Shown here: positions 27,300 to 36,251 of the stretch, one piece after another
Position numbering within the stretch: the stretch's first letter is position 1
Layout: each line of letters opens with the position of its first letter
Origin: Lysobacterales bacterium
GTDB taxonomy: Bacteria > Pseudomonadota > Gammaproteobacteria > Xanthomonadales > SZUA-5
Length of the DNA stretch: 64,000 bases
NCBI GenBank assembly: GCA_022844165.1
Contig: JALHMH010000013.1
Span: 1-64,000 of the forward strand
Reading direction: 5' to 3'
Program-made: the position numbers and the translations under genes
The notes under the pieces: generated by a model
What the model saw: only the letters and a program-made list of their open reading frames with translations
The model's database searches: none
Told to the model about the DNA's origin: nothing

Positions 27300-28982
27300 T
27301 CAGCCAATCTGGCGTCGCAACAAATCCGCGACTTGTTCGAGATTCTCGATGGGCTCAGTCGGCGTTGGCAACTCGCAATACCAACAGAATGTCAGCACCT
27401 TGACGTTCGAATTCGATCCGGAGCCGGCAACGGCGTAGCCCCGAATGCCAACCAGGCTGCCGTTCGTCGAGCCATCCGGGGCTGTGGATGTGAAAACACC
27501 GGTGGTGCCATTGGTTCCGTCCCGAGTTCCAGCCATGAAGTTCTGACCAGTACTCGACGTAAAGCCGAGCTGATTGATGAGCCCACTGGCATATCCGCTG
27601 GCGCTCACGATCGTCTCGCCCGCCGAAAGTTCCATGCTGAATCGCCCGCCGCCATCGCCACCATGCATACCCGTCGAAACGCCGTCAATTTGAACTTCGA
27701 TGCTATCGATCAACGACCCAGCCTTCACCACAATCCCCGTGATGCGACTCTGCGCATCCGCGATTGCGGAAAAAGCGGTACTGCTCTGGTAAGTCCCATA
27801 CGGTCCATCTTGATAGACCAGCCAAGGTGCATGGATGGGCCCCGCGGTTTCGGGGTTTGTCCAGGTCCAAAGCTGTGTCATCGCGAGGTTCAGGTCCAGG
27901 CTGTACGCCAGCGCATTGGTCACCTGCTCAATTCTCTGGTTCGCCGCATATTGAGCTCGTTCTTTCGATCCGCCGCCATACTCTTCCGTGCCCCGCCAGC
28001 CAGAGTAAGCATCAATGGGAATCCAACGATCCTGAGTGACCGAACCATCGTCGAGCAACGTCACCATGGACGCCCGCTGCGTCAACAACGAAGCGCGCGC
28101 ATCCGCAACAGCCTGTTGATATCGTTCGATTCTGGCCTGCAATTTGCCGACCAACTCATCGTACTTTTCCGGGCTGGGCGGTACGCCGTAAATTTCCTCG
28201 TAGAACAACACCTCTTCGCGCAACGTCAGAAGCATCAGGGAACCGTACGGCAGAAAAAAACTCAGGCTCGTTTGCGGCGAAGTCAGGCTGATGAAAAACT
28301 CCTCCTGCGCAACAAGGTCTCCCAGCAGTTGGCCAAAGGCGCTTTCGCGTTGCTCCGGCGCAGCATTGATGTAGTTCTCTGTCAGGTTATACAAACCAGT
28401 GAGCTTCGCACTCAGGCCGCTGGCTATGATCTGGCGATAAACCGTCCCCACGACCTGACTGATGTAGTTCTGAAAACAAGCCCATGCCTGTTCTTTGCTG
28501 GCCCGAGGATCGGGCCACAAGCCATACACGATCGTCTTCAAAGCACCACCAACTTTGGGGATCAGGCATAACGCCGCACCCAGAGCGGTTCGAAAAATAT
28601 TGTTGATCGTGAGCGATGAAACCGGGCCCCCATTTATCTCGTTTGCCCAGTTGTTCGTCGAAGGTGGCGGAAAGGAGGCGGGTTGCGCGTCGTAAAGTTT
28701 GAACGAATCGATCTTTCCGCCGACACCGTAGTCGTCGAGAGAGTCGATCTTCTGATTCGGATAGAAGTAGGCCGTCTTTCCTTCAAATCCATCGTCGTTA
28801 AACACTTGAATCCAAGTGCGCGAGCCAGTCACCAACGAGTCAGGCTCGTCCCCCGCCTTCTCGCCGGTCGACATCACATAGTCGTTCATGTCAGCCACCT
28901 GTGACGGCCCATCGAACCGGATCGTTCCACCCGCTTCTTCTTTGCCATCGTAAAATTGCACCCAGCACCCGTCAGTCGCCAT
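27300..28982 (-). CDS. Three-domain pore-forming-toxin-like protein (beta/gamma-crystallin, delta-endotoxin N, jacalin-like lectin)
   Basis: 560 aa, no signal peptide. Residues 5-95 form a beta/gamma-crystallin-like unit (WVQFYDGKEEAGG; VFNDDGFEGKTAYFYPNQKI; YGVGGKIDSFKLYD). Residues about 125-310 match the helical domain I of Cry toxins: LGAALCLIPKVGGALKTIVY, SAKLTGLYNLTENYINAA, LVAQEEFFIS, LPYGSLMLLTLREEVLFYEE-IYG; this domain inserts into membranes. Residues about 400-530 are jacalin-like: GSLIDSIEVQIDG, MHGGDGGGRFSMELSAGE, INQLGFTSSTGQNF. The lectin could bind sugars of a target cell or gut. Cry domains II and III are absent, so the architecture is unusual. Toxic activity and target are inference. 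Confidence 0.85.
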   Translation of the reverse strand: MATDGCWVQFYDGKEEAGGTIRFDGPSQVADMNDYVMSTGEKAGDEPDSLVTGSRTWIQVFNDDGFEGKTAYFYPNQKIDSLDDYGVGGKIDSFKLYDAQPASFPPPSTNNWANEINGGPVSSLTINNIFRTALGAALCLIPKVGGALKTIVYGLWPDPRASKEQAWACFQNYISQVVGTVYRQIIASGLSAKLTGLYNLTENYINAAPEQRESAFGQLLGDLVAQEEFFISLTSPQTSLSFFLPYGSLMLLTLREEVLFYEEIYGVPPSPEKYDELVGKLQARIERYQQAVADARASLLTQRASMVTLLDDGSVTQDRWIPIDAYSGWRGTEEYGGGSKERAQYAANQRIEQVTNALAYSLDLNLAMTQLWTWTNPETAGPIHAPWLVYQDGPYGTYQSSTAFSAIADAQSRITGIVVKAGSLIDSIEVQIDGVSTGMHGGDGGGRFSMELSAGETIVSASGYASGLINQLGFTSSTGQNFMAGTRDGTNGTTGVFTSTAPDGSTNGSLVGIRGYAVAGSGSNSNVKVLTFCWYCELPTPTEPIENLEQVADLLRRQIG

Positions 28983-29598
28983 ATTCAGCCCCCTGGTTTT
29001 GTCAAAGTGTCAAGAATGTTTTGAGTCGTAAAATCTCATCACAACGCCACCGGCCGGCACGAAGCTCGCGCACCGTCACTCCGCAGCACACTTGGATCGC
29101 ACGTCTGGGCGGGCATCCAGCGCTGATGTCAGATACTACGACGGGCTTATTCTGTGACTTTTTCGGCAATGTTTGTTGTCATTTTTGAACCTAAAATCTC
29201 GCAAATTCTGACAATTGGGCGATTGGCGTACCGGCGCTGCCGGTCACCAGACACATCCACCTGATTCACCCGCCCTGGCAACGACGGCCCCCGGAGGCCG
29301 ATCGCATCGCGCGGGCCAACGGCCTCCGGTTTCCAACCCGACTACATTCACGGCCCACGTCTTCAGCGTTGCCACCGGATAATCCTCGACGACCTCAAAA
29401 CGGCCATGCCGTTGGCATGGAAGAGCAGGCTCGCACGACGGACTCAGGTATGGCACCAGAGGCAAACGTTGACAGCGAAGGTGGAAAACCCGAAACCGGG
29501 GCCTGACAAGTGTCACCGTATTTGGCTGACGAGGCCCACTCGTCACAGCGGCAACGCGTTGCCGATACTGATCTCCAAGGGATGATCCTGGAGGGAAA
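28983..29598. other. AT-richer intergenic region between toxin and ABC transporter
   Basis: About 615 bp upstream of both the toxin gene (minus) and the ABC operon (plus). The left half is AT-richer than its surroundings and contains the 18-bp shared element. A 9-bp inverted repeat CCGGAGGCC (29291-29299) / GGCCTCCGG (29321-29329) lies in the right half. No ORF recognised. Confidence 0.45.
29194..29211 (-). promoter_or_regulatory. 18-bp shared element upstream of toxin gene
   Basis: On the minus strand it reads TCAGAATTTGCGAGATTT, identical to 26170-26187, at 212 bp upstream of the toxin start. Being in the same orientation relative to the gene it precedes, it fits a regulator binding site or a promoter-proximal element. 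Confidence 0.5.
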
Positions 29599-30492
29599 AT
29601 GACCAATCGAGTGTTCGCCGCACTACGCGCCGTCAGCAAGCGTTACGGCGCCATTTCAGCGCTTGATGGCATGAATCTGGAGATTCGCGAAGGTGAGCTG
29701 CTGTCGCTGCTGGGCGTTAACGGTGCCGGCAAGACCACTGCGCTGTCACTCATCACCGGACAACTGCAAGCCGACGCCGGATCCGTCGAGTTGTTTGGCG
29801 GCGACCCAACTGAACCTCAGCAACGCGCGCACCTTGGCGTGATGCTTCAGGAAGCGGAATTGCCCGAGAAGCTCAAGGTACGCGAACTGATTCACCAGCA
29901 GAGTCAGTATTTCGCCTCGGCCCTCGGCATCAACGAGACGCTTGAGCTGTCTGGATTGGCGGATCTGGCGGCGCGCCGATATGAGCAACTCTCCGGCGGG
30001 CAGAAGCGCCGGGTGCAATTTGCACTGGCACTGGCAGGTAATCCTCGGCTATTGCTCATTGATGAGCCCACAACAGGTTTGGACGTCGGCGCCCGGCGAC
30101 AGTTTTGGCAGGTTGTGCGCGAACTCAAAGCACGCGGCGTGAGCATCGTACTGACCACGCACTATCTTGAAGAGGCCGATGCACTGGCCGACCGTATCGT
30201 CGTCATGGGTCAGGGCCGGGTCCTTGCCGACGGCTCGCCGACGGCCATCAAATCTCGGGCGCAGGGCCGACGCGTCAGTGCGCGCACCGCGCTATCGTTG
30301 GAAACGGTTCAATCATTCGCTCACGTTTCGCAAGCCAGCGCATCCGAAGGCCGAATTGCGTTGCGCAGCCCGCGCGTCGAGGACGTTCTTCGGCAATGGT
30401 TGGCGGCCGACCCCACATTGGCCGAGCTTACGGTGGAGGCCTTGAGCCTTGAAGATGCATTCCTCACTCTGACACAGGAGTCGGTGCAATGA
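29599..30492 (+). CDS. ABC transporter ATP-binding protein (ABC-2 exporter)
   Basis: 297 aa. Walker A GVNGAGKTT, Q-loop region (MLQEAELPEKLKV), signature LSGGQKRRVQFALAL, Walker B LLLIDEPTTGLD and H-loop LTTHYLEEAD are all intact. A C-terminal extension of about 70 residues matches drug/polysaccharide exporter ATPases (DrrA/CcmA type). GGAGG lies 4 nt before the ATG. The stop overlaps the start of the permease gene by 4 nt, so the two are translationally coupled. Substrate unknown. Confidence 0.95.
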   Translation: MTNRVFAALRAVSKRYGAISALDGMNLEIREGELLSLLGVNGAGKTTALSLITGQLQADAGSVELFGGDPTEPQQRAHLGVMLQEAELPEKLKVRELIHQQSQYFASALGINETLELSGLADLAARRYEQLSGGQKRRVQFALALAGNPRLLLIDEPTTGLDVGARRQFWQVVRELKARGVSIVLTTHYLEEADALADRIVVMGQGRVLADGSPTAIKSRAQGRRVSARTALSLETVQSFAHVSQASASEGRIALRSPRVEDVLRQWLAADPTLAELTVEALSLEDAFLTLTQESVQ

Positions 30493-31223
30493 GCTTGCGC
30501 GTCTATGCCTGGGAGTCTTACTACGAACTGCTGAAGACACTTCGGCAACCCGCATTCGTGATTCCGAGTCTCGCTTTTCCAGTGGTCTTCTATGCACTGT
30601 TCGCCATTGTGCTCCCGGGCAACTGGGGCGGTTATCAGAAGGCCACGTACCTGCTCGCGACGTATGGCGTGTTTGGTGTCATCGGCCCGGCCTTGTTCGG
30701 CTTCGGCGTCGGTTTGGCGATGGAGCAACAGCAGGGCCTGCTGCGTTTGAAGCGCGTTTCGCCGATGCCGATTTCGGCCTATTTCTTCGCAAAGATCGTC
30801 ATGAGCCTGGTTTTTGCCTCGATCATTTACGGCCTGTTGTCGCTGGTTGGAATTGTGTTCGGCGACGTCGCAATTGGCGCTTTTGAATGGCTACGTCTCG
30901 GCGGCGTGTTGCTGATCGGCGTCTTACCTTTTTGCGCGCTGGGTCTTTGGATCGGATCGATGGTCGGCGGCCAGGCAGCGGTGGCGATTGTCAATCTTGT
31001 CTACCTGCCCATGGCCGTGTTGTCTGGATTATGGATGCCGTTGTTCGTATTCCCGCAGTTCATTCAGGACTTGGCAGTCGTGTGGCCCGCATGGCACCTC
31101 GCACAAATGGCCCTTGGCGTCGTCGGGCAAGTCAAAGGCGTTCCGATGGTAATGCATGCTCTCGTTCTGCTCATGATGGCCGCTCTATTCCTTGTGTTGG
31201 CAGCGATTAATCTGCGGCGCTGA
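30489..31223 (+). CDS. ABC-2 type transporter permease
   Basis: 244 aa, six hydrophobic segments, with the ABC-2 features of QGLLRLKRVSPMPISAYFFA (cytosolic coupling loop) and VYLPMAVLSGLWMPLFVFP before the last helices. It starts within the last codons of the ATPase gene (ATGA overlap). The pair should form a homodimeric exporter of a drug, lipid or polysaccharide. Confidence 0.93.
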   Translation: MSLRVYAWESYYELLKTLRQPAFVIPSLAFPVVFYALFAIVLPGNWGGYQKATYLLATYGVFGVIGPALFGFGVGLAMEQQQGLLRLKRVSPMPISAYFFAKIVMSLVFASIIYGLLSLVGIVFGDVAIGAFEWLRLGGVLLIGVLPFCALGLWIGSMVGGQAAVAIVNLVYLPMAVLSGLWMPLFVFPQFIQDLAVVWPAWHLAQMALGVVGQVKGVPMVMHALVLLMMAALFLVLAAINLRR

Positions 31224-31338
31224 GGTAACTCGGAGGAACGAAACCAGGCCATTTCCTTGCGCCGTCGAGATGTCCGGGGCAAACCCAACGCGCACCACGC
31301 AATCCAACCACCTCAATGCCCCGCCGAACAACCTTAGG

Positions 31339-32406
31339 ATGTCACTCGTGAACCGTACCTCATTGAAGCTTCTGGCGCTGGCGCTGGCATTACTCCTGGC
31401 CTGGTTGCTGGCGACTTTCGAACGTGCCGCGATGCCGCGGCCAGGCCGCACCACATCGAGCGAAGAACCAGCAAGAGAAACTGGCGGCCCGTCGCACGAT
31501 CGAGTTTCACCAGCGAAGGAGATGCCGCACAAGGGCGTTGACGTCCGCGAAGACGGCCTGGTCGCAACATGGTTTGCACCGCCATCGTCCCCGGCGCCGG
31601 CCCTGTTGGTTCTCGGCGGCAGCGAAGGCGGCAAGGAGATGTCAACGCGAATGGCATCAGGCCTTCACGCGCAAGGCTACGGTACGCTGGCGCTCGCGTA
31701 CTTCGATGCAGAAGGACTGCCTAAGCAACTGAAGGAAGTCCCGCTGGAGTACTTTTCGCGCGCGATCGACTGGTTGGTACGTCAACCTGGCATCGACGCC
31801 GCAAGAATCGGCGTGGTCGGCGGATCGAAAGGGGCCGAGGCAGCTCTTCTGCTTGCCAGTCGGGATCGCAGAGTGCGCGCAGTTGTCGCGTTCACGCCTT
31901 CCGACTACGCATGGCAAAGCGTCGATTGGGAGGGCTGGTCGGACACGCCGTCATGGACCGAAGACGGTTCGCCGATCGAGTACCTTCGCTATGCACCATT
32001 CGACCCAGCAGCAGGACTGCGTGCCATGTACGACCGCAGCGTCGCGGACTCTTCGACCGAGGCGCGCGAAGCGGCACGGATCCCATTGGAACGATCCGAA
32101 GCCGCGATATTGCTGATCGCTGGAGAAGCCGATGCACTGTGGGGCGCCGTTGAGGCCAGCGATCGGATTGCCCGATCGCTTGCAGAGCGGGGCTACCGCC
32201 ATGAGGTTCAAGTCTTACGTTATCCGGACGCCGGGCACGTGGTTTTCATGGGTCGCACACTTTCCATCAACGACGCTCTGATGGAGCGCATTCTGCCCAT
32301 GGGCGGCACGCCAGAAGGCATCGTCGCTGCGGTGAATGACGCTTGGCCGAAATCCGTGAACTTCTTGGCCAGGCACCTTTCCGAACCGTCCGACGCTCAG
32401 GAGTAA
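31339..32406 (+). CDS. BAAT/acyl-CoA-thioester-hydrolase-like alpha/beta hydrolase, membrane-anchored
   Basis: 355 aa from the ATG at 31339, with an N-terminal hydrophobic helix (LKLLALALALLLAWLLATF) acting as anchor or uncleaved signal. Nucleophile elbow GVVGGSKGAEAALLLAS, oxyanion region LVLGGSEGG, acid-containing GEADALWGA and catalytic His in PDAGHVVF. The order fits the BAAT C-terminal family. Substrate unknown; a periplasmic thioesterase or esterase is likely. It is about 115 bp after the permease and may be part of that transcript. Confidence 0.87.
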   Translation: MSLVNRTSLKLLALALALLLAWLLATFERAAMPRPGRTTSSEEPARETGGPSHDRVSPAKEMPHKGVDVREDGLVATWFAPPSSPAPALLVLGGSEGGKEMSTRMASGLHAQGYGTLALAYFDAEGLPKQLKEVPLEYFSRAIDWLVRQPGIDAARIGVVGGSKGAEAALLLASRDRRVRAVVAFTPSDYAWQSVDWEGWSDTPSWTEDGSPIEYLRYAPFDPAAGLRAMYDRSVADSSTEAREAARIPLERSEAAILLIAGEADALWGAVEASDRIARSLAERGYRHEVQVLRYPDAGHVVFMGRTLSINDALMERILPMGGTPEGIVAAVNDAWPKSVNFLARHLSEPSDAQE

Positions 32407-32563
32407 AGCAAATCTTCGCCAGGTCTTCTCTGGGAACTGTCGACGACACGGTGCTTGAGAGGTCTACATTTCGGCCAGCTCAGGTGTATCGCCACGAGGC
32501 TGATTCGGATCGGTCTTCCAAGATCGTAGACTCTGGAGCGCCTCCTCCACTGAGCATTCGGTG

Positions 32564-33463
32564 ATGGTCAAAAAATCGCGGATCTGCAACGCATTCGCCG
32601 CTGCATTGCGACTCGCAACGTTCACGACGGCGACGTTCGCCTCGCCGATCTGCGCGCAAGACGCTGCGACGCCGCGAACCGTCAATGTGGGCGGCCAGGA
32701 GCGAAAATTCAATCTTTTCGCGCCGTCAGGACTTAAACAAGCGCCATTGATCATCACACTGCATGGCCACGGCCAGTCTGCAAAACAGATCGAGACCTTA
32801 TCTGGCTGGAACGCTGTCGCTGCGGCAAACGGGGCCGTGGTGGTCTATCCGCTCGCGCGGGGTGCACGTTGGCGGATTTTCGGGGACACGAGCCCGGATG
32901 TGGAGTTTCTCCTGGCGCTGATCGACCACTTGTCCTCCGAAGACCTGGTGAATCCAGCACTGGTATTTGTCAATGGTTATTCGGGCGGCGCTCAGATGAG
33001 CTGGCGGTTTGCCTGCGAGGTACCCAACCGAGTCGTGGCGGCAGGATTCGTGGCCGGTGCAGCACCCAATGGGTGCGGCCTCGGTCGAAAGCCGCCCGTC
33101 ATCATGTTCCACGGCGAAAAGGACCTTTCCTTGCCTTATAAAAACGAGCGCCGCACGTTGCCCATTCCGGAACTCGGCCGTGCATGGGCAGCGCGGGCGG
33201 GCTGCGACCCTCAGGAAAGCGTCGAACGACTCAGCGATGCGCCACGTCTTGCCGAAGGCGTACGATTGCACCGCTGGGTTTGCGACCCCGATGCACCGGT
33301 TGAACTTTTCAGTTTCAAACGCGGAGGTCACGATTGGCCCGGCGATGAACACAACACAGGCAGCCGTTCCGTGGATGCAACGGCCTTCATGTGGGACTTC
33401 TTTCGTGCACACGCCCGATCCGTCGAAAAACGTCGAAACGTCCCGGCCGGATTGACCAACTGA
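32564..33463 (+). CDS. Secreted PHB-depolymerase/feruloyl-esterase-like hydrolase (LpqC family)
   Basis: 299 aa from the ATG at 32564 (a GTG at 32561 is in frame). A hydrophobic N-terminus ending FASPICAQD looks like a signal peptide. LIITLHGHGQSA (oxyanion), the GxSxG nucleophile FVNGYSGGAQMSW, MFHGEKDLSLPY with the acidic residue and RGGHDWPG with the His match the poly(3-hydroxybutyrate) depolymerase-like esterase group. It probably acts in the periplasm or outside on an ester polymer or plant ester. Confidence 0.87.
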   Translation: MVKKSRICNAFAAALRLATFTTATFASPICAQDAATPRTVNVGGQERKFNLFAPSGLKQAPLIITLHGHGQSAKQIETLSGWNAVAAANGAVVVYPLARGARWRIFGDTSPDVEFLLALIDHLSSEDLVNPALVFVNGYSGGAQMSWRFACEVPNRVVAAGFVAGAAPNGCGLGRKPPVIMFHGEKDLSLPYKNERRTLPIPELGRAWAARAGCDPQESVERLSDAPRLAEGVRLHRWVCDPDAPVELFSFKRGGHDWPGDEHNTGSRSVDATAFMWDFFRAHARSVEKRRNVPAGLTN

Positions 33464-33610
33464 CGAGCAACGCTTCGCCCCGGAGCGTCGCGCATCTTGT
33501 CGCTCCTGCGTTGAGACCCGTCTGGTCAAGAACGCAAGCGCCGACACTTTTCTTCACGCAGATTCGCCGTCGCGTTGGTAGCCTAGCGGGAGTTCCTGGG
33601 AGTAGCAGTC

Positions 33611-36088
33611 ATGAAGATTTCTAAAGGTGTCTTGAGCCTGGGTTTGATCGGCGCCGCGGCAATCGGCTACGCAGCCTGGGAGGACTGGAATCGCGAGCCA
33701 GATCTGCCAGGGCCACTAATCCGCGGCGGCATTGTCGACAAAGAGACATTCATGCTCAGGCGCGCCGAACAGACAGCACTAAAGCGCGGCATTGACCCGG
33801 AGAAGGCGATTTTGTACTCGCCCAAGTGGCGCCAGGATGCGATCGCGGCGTTGGATGCGCGTGTTGCACGTGCGCCGCTCGCCGGTGGTTCATGGCGGGA
33901 ACTTGGCCCAGCCCCGACGCCGAATGGACAAACGGTAGGCACCGTAACGCCTGTCTCCGGCCGGGTGATTTCGATCGCCGTCCATCCCACCAATGCCGAT
34001 ATCGTCTACGTAGGCACAGCAAGCGGCGGACTCTACCGATCCGTCAATGGCGGCACCACGTGGGTGCCTTTGATGGACACCGCACTGTCGTTGTCAATTG
34101 GTGCTGTGGCAATCGCACCCTCAAGTCCTGATACGGTGTACGTTGGCACCGGCGAGCCAAATTTTTCACTCGACAGCTTTTTTGGCGTCGGCGTGTATCG
34201 CATCGACAACGCCTCGGGCGCTAACCCCACGCTGGTGGGACCACTGAACCAAAACGGTTCAGGCAACGATGTGTTCAGCGGTCGATCAGTCAGCGAAATT
34301 CAGGTTCATCCTACGCAACCAGGCACCATCTTTGTATCGACAACGTCTGGCGTGGGCGGCTTCGGCGTCGCATTGCCCGGCGCCCAGCTACCCCAGCGCG
34401 GCGTATTCAGATCGACCAACGCCAACAGCGCATCGCCAACTTTTTCGCGCTTGGGCAATCTCGCCGGCGGTGGCGACTTCAGTGTCCGCGACATCGTCAT
34501 CAGCCCGCAGAACCCCAACTTCCTGGTGGCCGCCATTGCGGTACCGAACAACGCCCTCGCCGGTTTGCATGTGAGCACGGACGCGCTGGCAGCAACGCCG
34601 ACATTCACCCAGCGTGTGAGCTACACCGGCGTATCGACCAGCGAGAGCAACGCCGAGCTCGCTATTCAACACGCGGTCGGAGCGGCCAACCCAACCGTAT
34701 ACGCTGGCACGGGCAATCTCGGTGGTCGGGTGTTGATCAACACCGACGGAGGTACCACCTGGACACAGCAGATCGATAACAACTTCTGCACGCCACAGTG
34801 TTTTTATGACATCGCCATCGAAGTCGCGCCGAACGATCCTACGCGCGTCTACCTGGGCGGAGCGCCGGCCGTGCCTTTCGCCTTCAGCACCAACAGCGGT
34901 ACCTCGTTTACGCTGTCGCAAAATGGCCTGCACGTCGACACCCATGCCATCGCCGTCGCGCCCGGCACACCAACCACGCTTTATCTGGGAACAGATGGCG
35001 GCATCTACAAATCCACCAACAGCGGCGGCACCTGGACTGTACTCAACAACAGCACCTTCAGCGCCACGCAGTTTCAAAGCATGGATACGCACCCGCTGGA
35101 TCGGCAGTTCTTGATTGGTGGAACGCAGGACAATGGCACGAAGATGCTACGCCCCGATACCAGTTGGTTTCGCATTGACTTTGGCGACGGCGGTTTTGCG
35201 CTGATCGATCAGAACGCAACCAATACCACCGATGTGCGTATGTACCACACATACTTCAACCAAACGAACGCGATGGGCTACGCGCGTGTGACCAACGTCG
35301 CGAATGCCGTCGATAACGGTTGGACGTTTTTTGGCTGCGGGTTCGGCGGTTCAACGCCGAACGGCATGACGTGCTCGGCAAGCTCGATCTTGTTCTATGC
35401 GCCGATGGCGCGGGGCCCGGGCAGCCCGAATAACACCATCTATTTCGGCTCGGATGTCTTGTACCGATCGAGCGACGGCGGCACCACGATGAGTAAAGTC
35501 AGCCAGGAGCCGATTACCTCGGGTCAGCCCATTACCGCGATCGCTATTGCGCCGAGCGACGACAACGTACGCATTGTGGGTCTGCGCAACGGCGGGTTAT
35601 TCCGCACCACGAATGGCACTTCGCCATTGGTATCCGTCGATCCGGTTGGCGCGGGCAGCGTCATCCCGGATTGGTTCATCGGCCGCATTGCGATTGATCC
35701 CACCAACAGCAACGTCGCCTATGTGGCGCTCTCGGGTTTCCCCGGCGCCGGCCAGGTGATTTATAAGACCAGTAACTTGCTCGCAGCCACACCCACATGG
35801 ACGGCGTCGGCGAGCGGCCTGCCGAATGTGCCTGCAACCGCAATGGCGATTGATCCGGCGAACAATAATCACGTTTATGTTGGCACCGACATCGGCGTGT
35901 TCGCATCCTTCGATGCCGGCTCGACCTGGGAGCCCTACGGCACAGGCTTACCGCGCGTTCCGGTCTTCGGGATGGGCTTTCAGGCGCCGCTGGCGCCAGG
36001 TGGCAGGCAAGCCCTGCGCATTGCCACGCACGGCCGCGGCATCTGGGAGATCACCTTTGATAACTTGTTTGCGAATGGGTTCGAATGA
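33611..36088 (+). CDS. Secreted BNR-repeat beta-propeller protein with FANGFE tail
   Basis: 825 aa. N-terminal signal or anchor (KGVLSLGLIGAAAIGYAAW). Multiple Asp-box/BNR-type repeats mark a sortilin/sialidase-like propeller: YRSVNGGTTWVPL, LINTDGGTTWTQQ, YKSTNSGGTWTVL, YRSSDGGTTMSKV, FASFDAGSTWEPYG, each paired with a D(T/N)VYVGT-like strand. Such exported propellers often bind glycans, and some are glycosidases; no active-site set is evident. It ends DNLFANGFE, the tail shared with other secreted proteins here. A GGGAGTAGCAGTC stretch precedes the ATG as a weak Shine-Dalgarno. Confidence 0.9.
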   Translation: MKISKGVLSLGLIGAAAIGYAAWEDWNREPDLPGPLIRGGIVDKETFMLRRAEQTALKRGIDPEKAILYSPKWRQDAIAALDARVARAPLAGGSWRELGPAPTPNGQTVGTVTPVSGRVISIAVHPTNADIVYVGTASGGLYRSVNGGTTWVPLMDTALSLSIGAVAIAPSSPDTVYVGTGEPNFSLDSFFGVGVYRIDNASGANPTLVGPLNQNGSGNDVFSGRSVSEIQVHPTQPGTIFVSTTSGVGGFGVALPGAQLPQRGVFRSTNANSASPTFSRLGNLAGGGDFSVRDIVISPQNPNFLVAAIAVPNNALAGLHVSTDALAATPTFTQRVSYTGVSTSESNAELAIQHAVGAANPTVYAGTGNLGGRVLINTDGGTTWTQQIDNNFCTPQCFYDIAIEVAPNDPTRVYLGGAPAVPFAFSTNSGTSFTLSQNGLHVDTHAIAVAPGTPTTLYLGTDGGIYKSTNSGGTWTVLNNSTFSATQFQSMDTHPLDRQFLIGGTQDNGTKMLRPDTSWFRIDFGDGGFALIDQNATNTTDVRMYHTYFNQTNAMGYARVTNVANAVDNGWTFFGCGFGGSTPNGMTCSASSILFYAPMARGPGSPNNTIYFGSDVLYRSSDGGTTMSKVSQEPITSGQPITAIAIAPSDDNVRIVGLRNGGLFRTTNGTSPLVSVDPVGAGSVIPDWFIGRIAIDPTNSNVAYVALSGFPGAGQVIYKTSNLLAATPTWTASASGLPNVPATAMAIDPANNNHVYVGTDIGVFASFDAGSTWEPYGTGLPRVPVFGMGFQAPLAPGGRQALRIATHGRGIWEITFDNLFANGFE

Positions 36089-36251
36089 AGCACTTCGCGT
36101 AACGGCAAGCGCAGACCAACCTGCGTGAGTACGCCAGCTCTCGATACGAAGCGCTGGCGCGGCTCGGAATGTATGGTGAATGATCGCTCCGATCGGAGCC
36201 TCATTCGCCCCGAGCCGGGACACATGCCGGGTTGCGAAGCGACAATCGATC

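Noticed and set aside
27228..28571. Open plus-strand frame of 447 codons opposite the toxin gene
   Set aside because: Antisense shadow of a gene with three recognisable domains; no Shine-Dalgarno and no domain.
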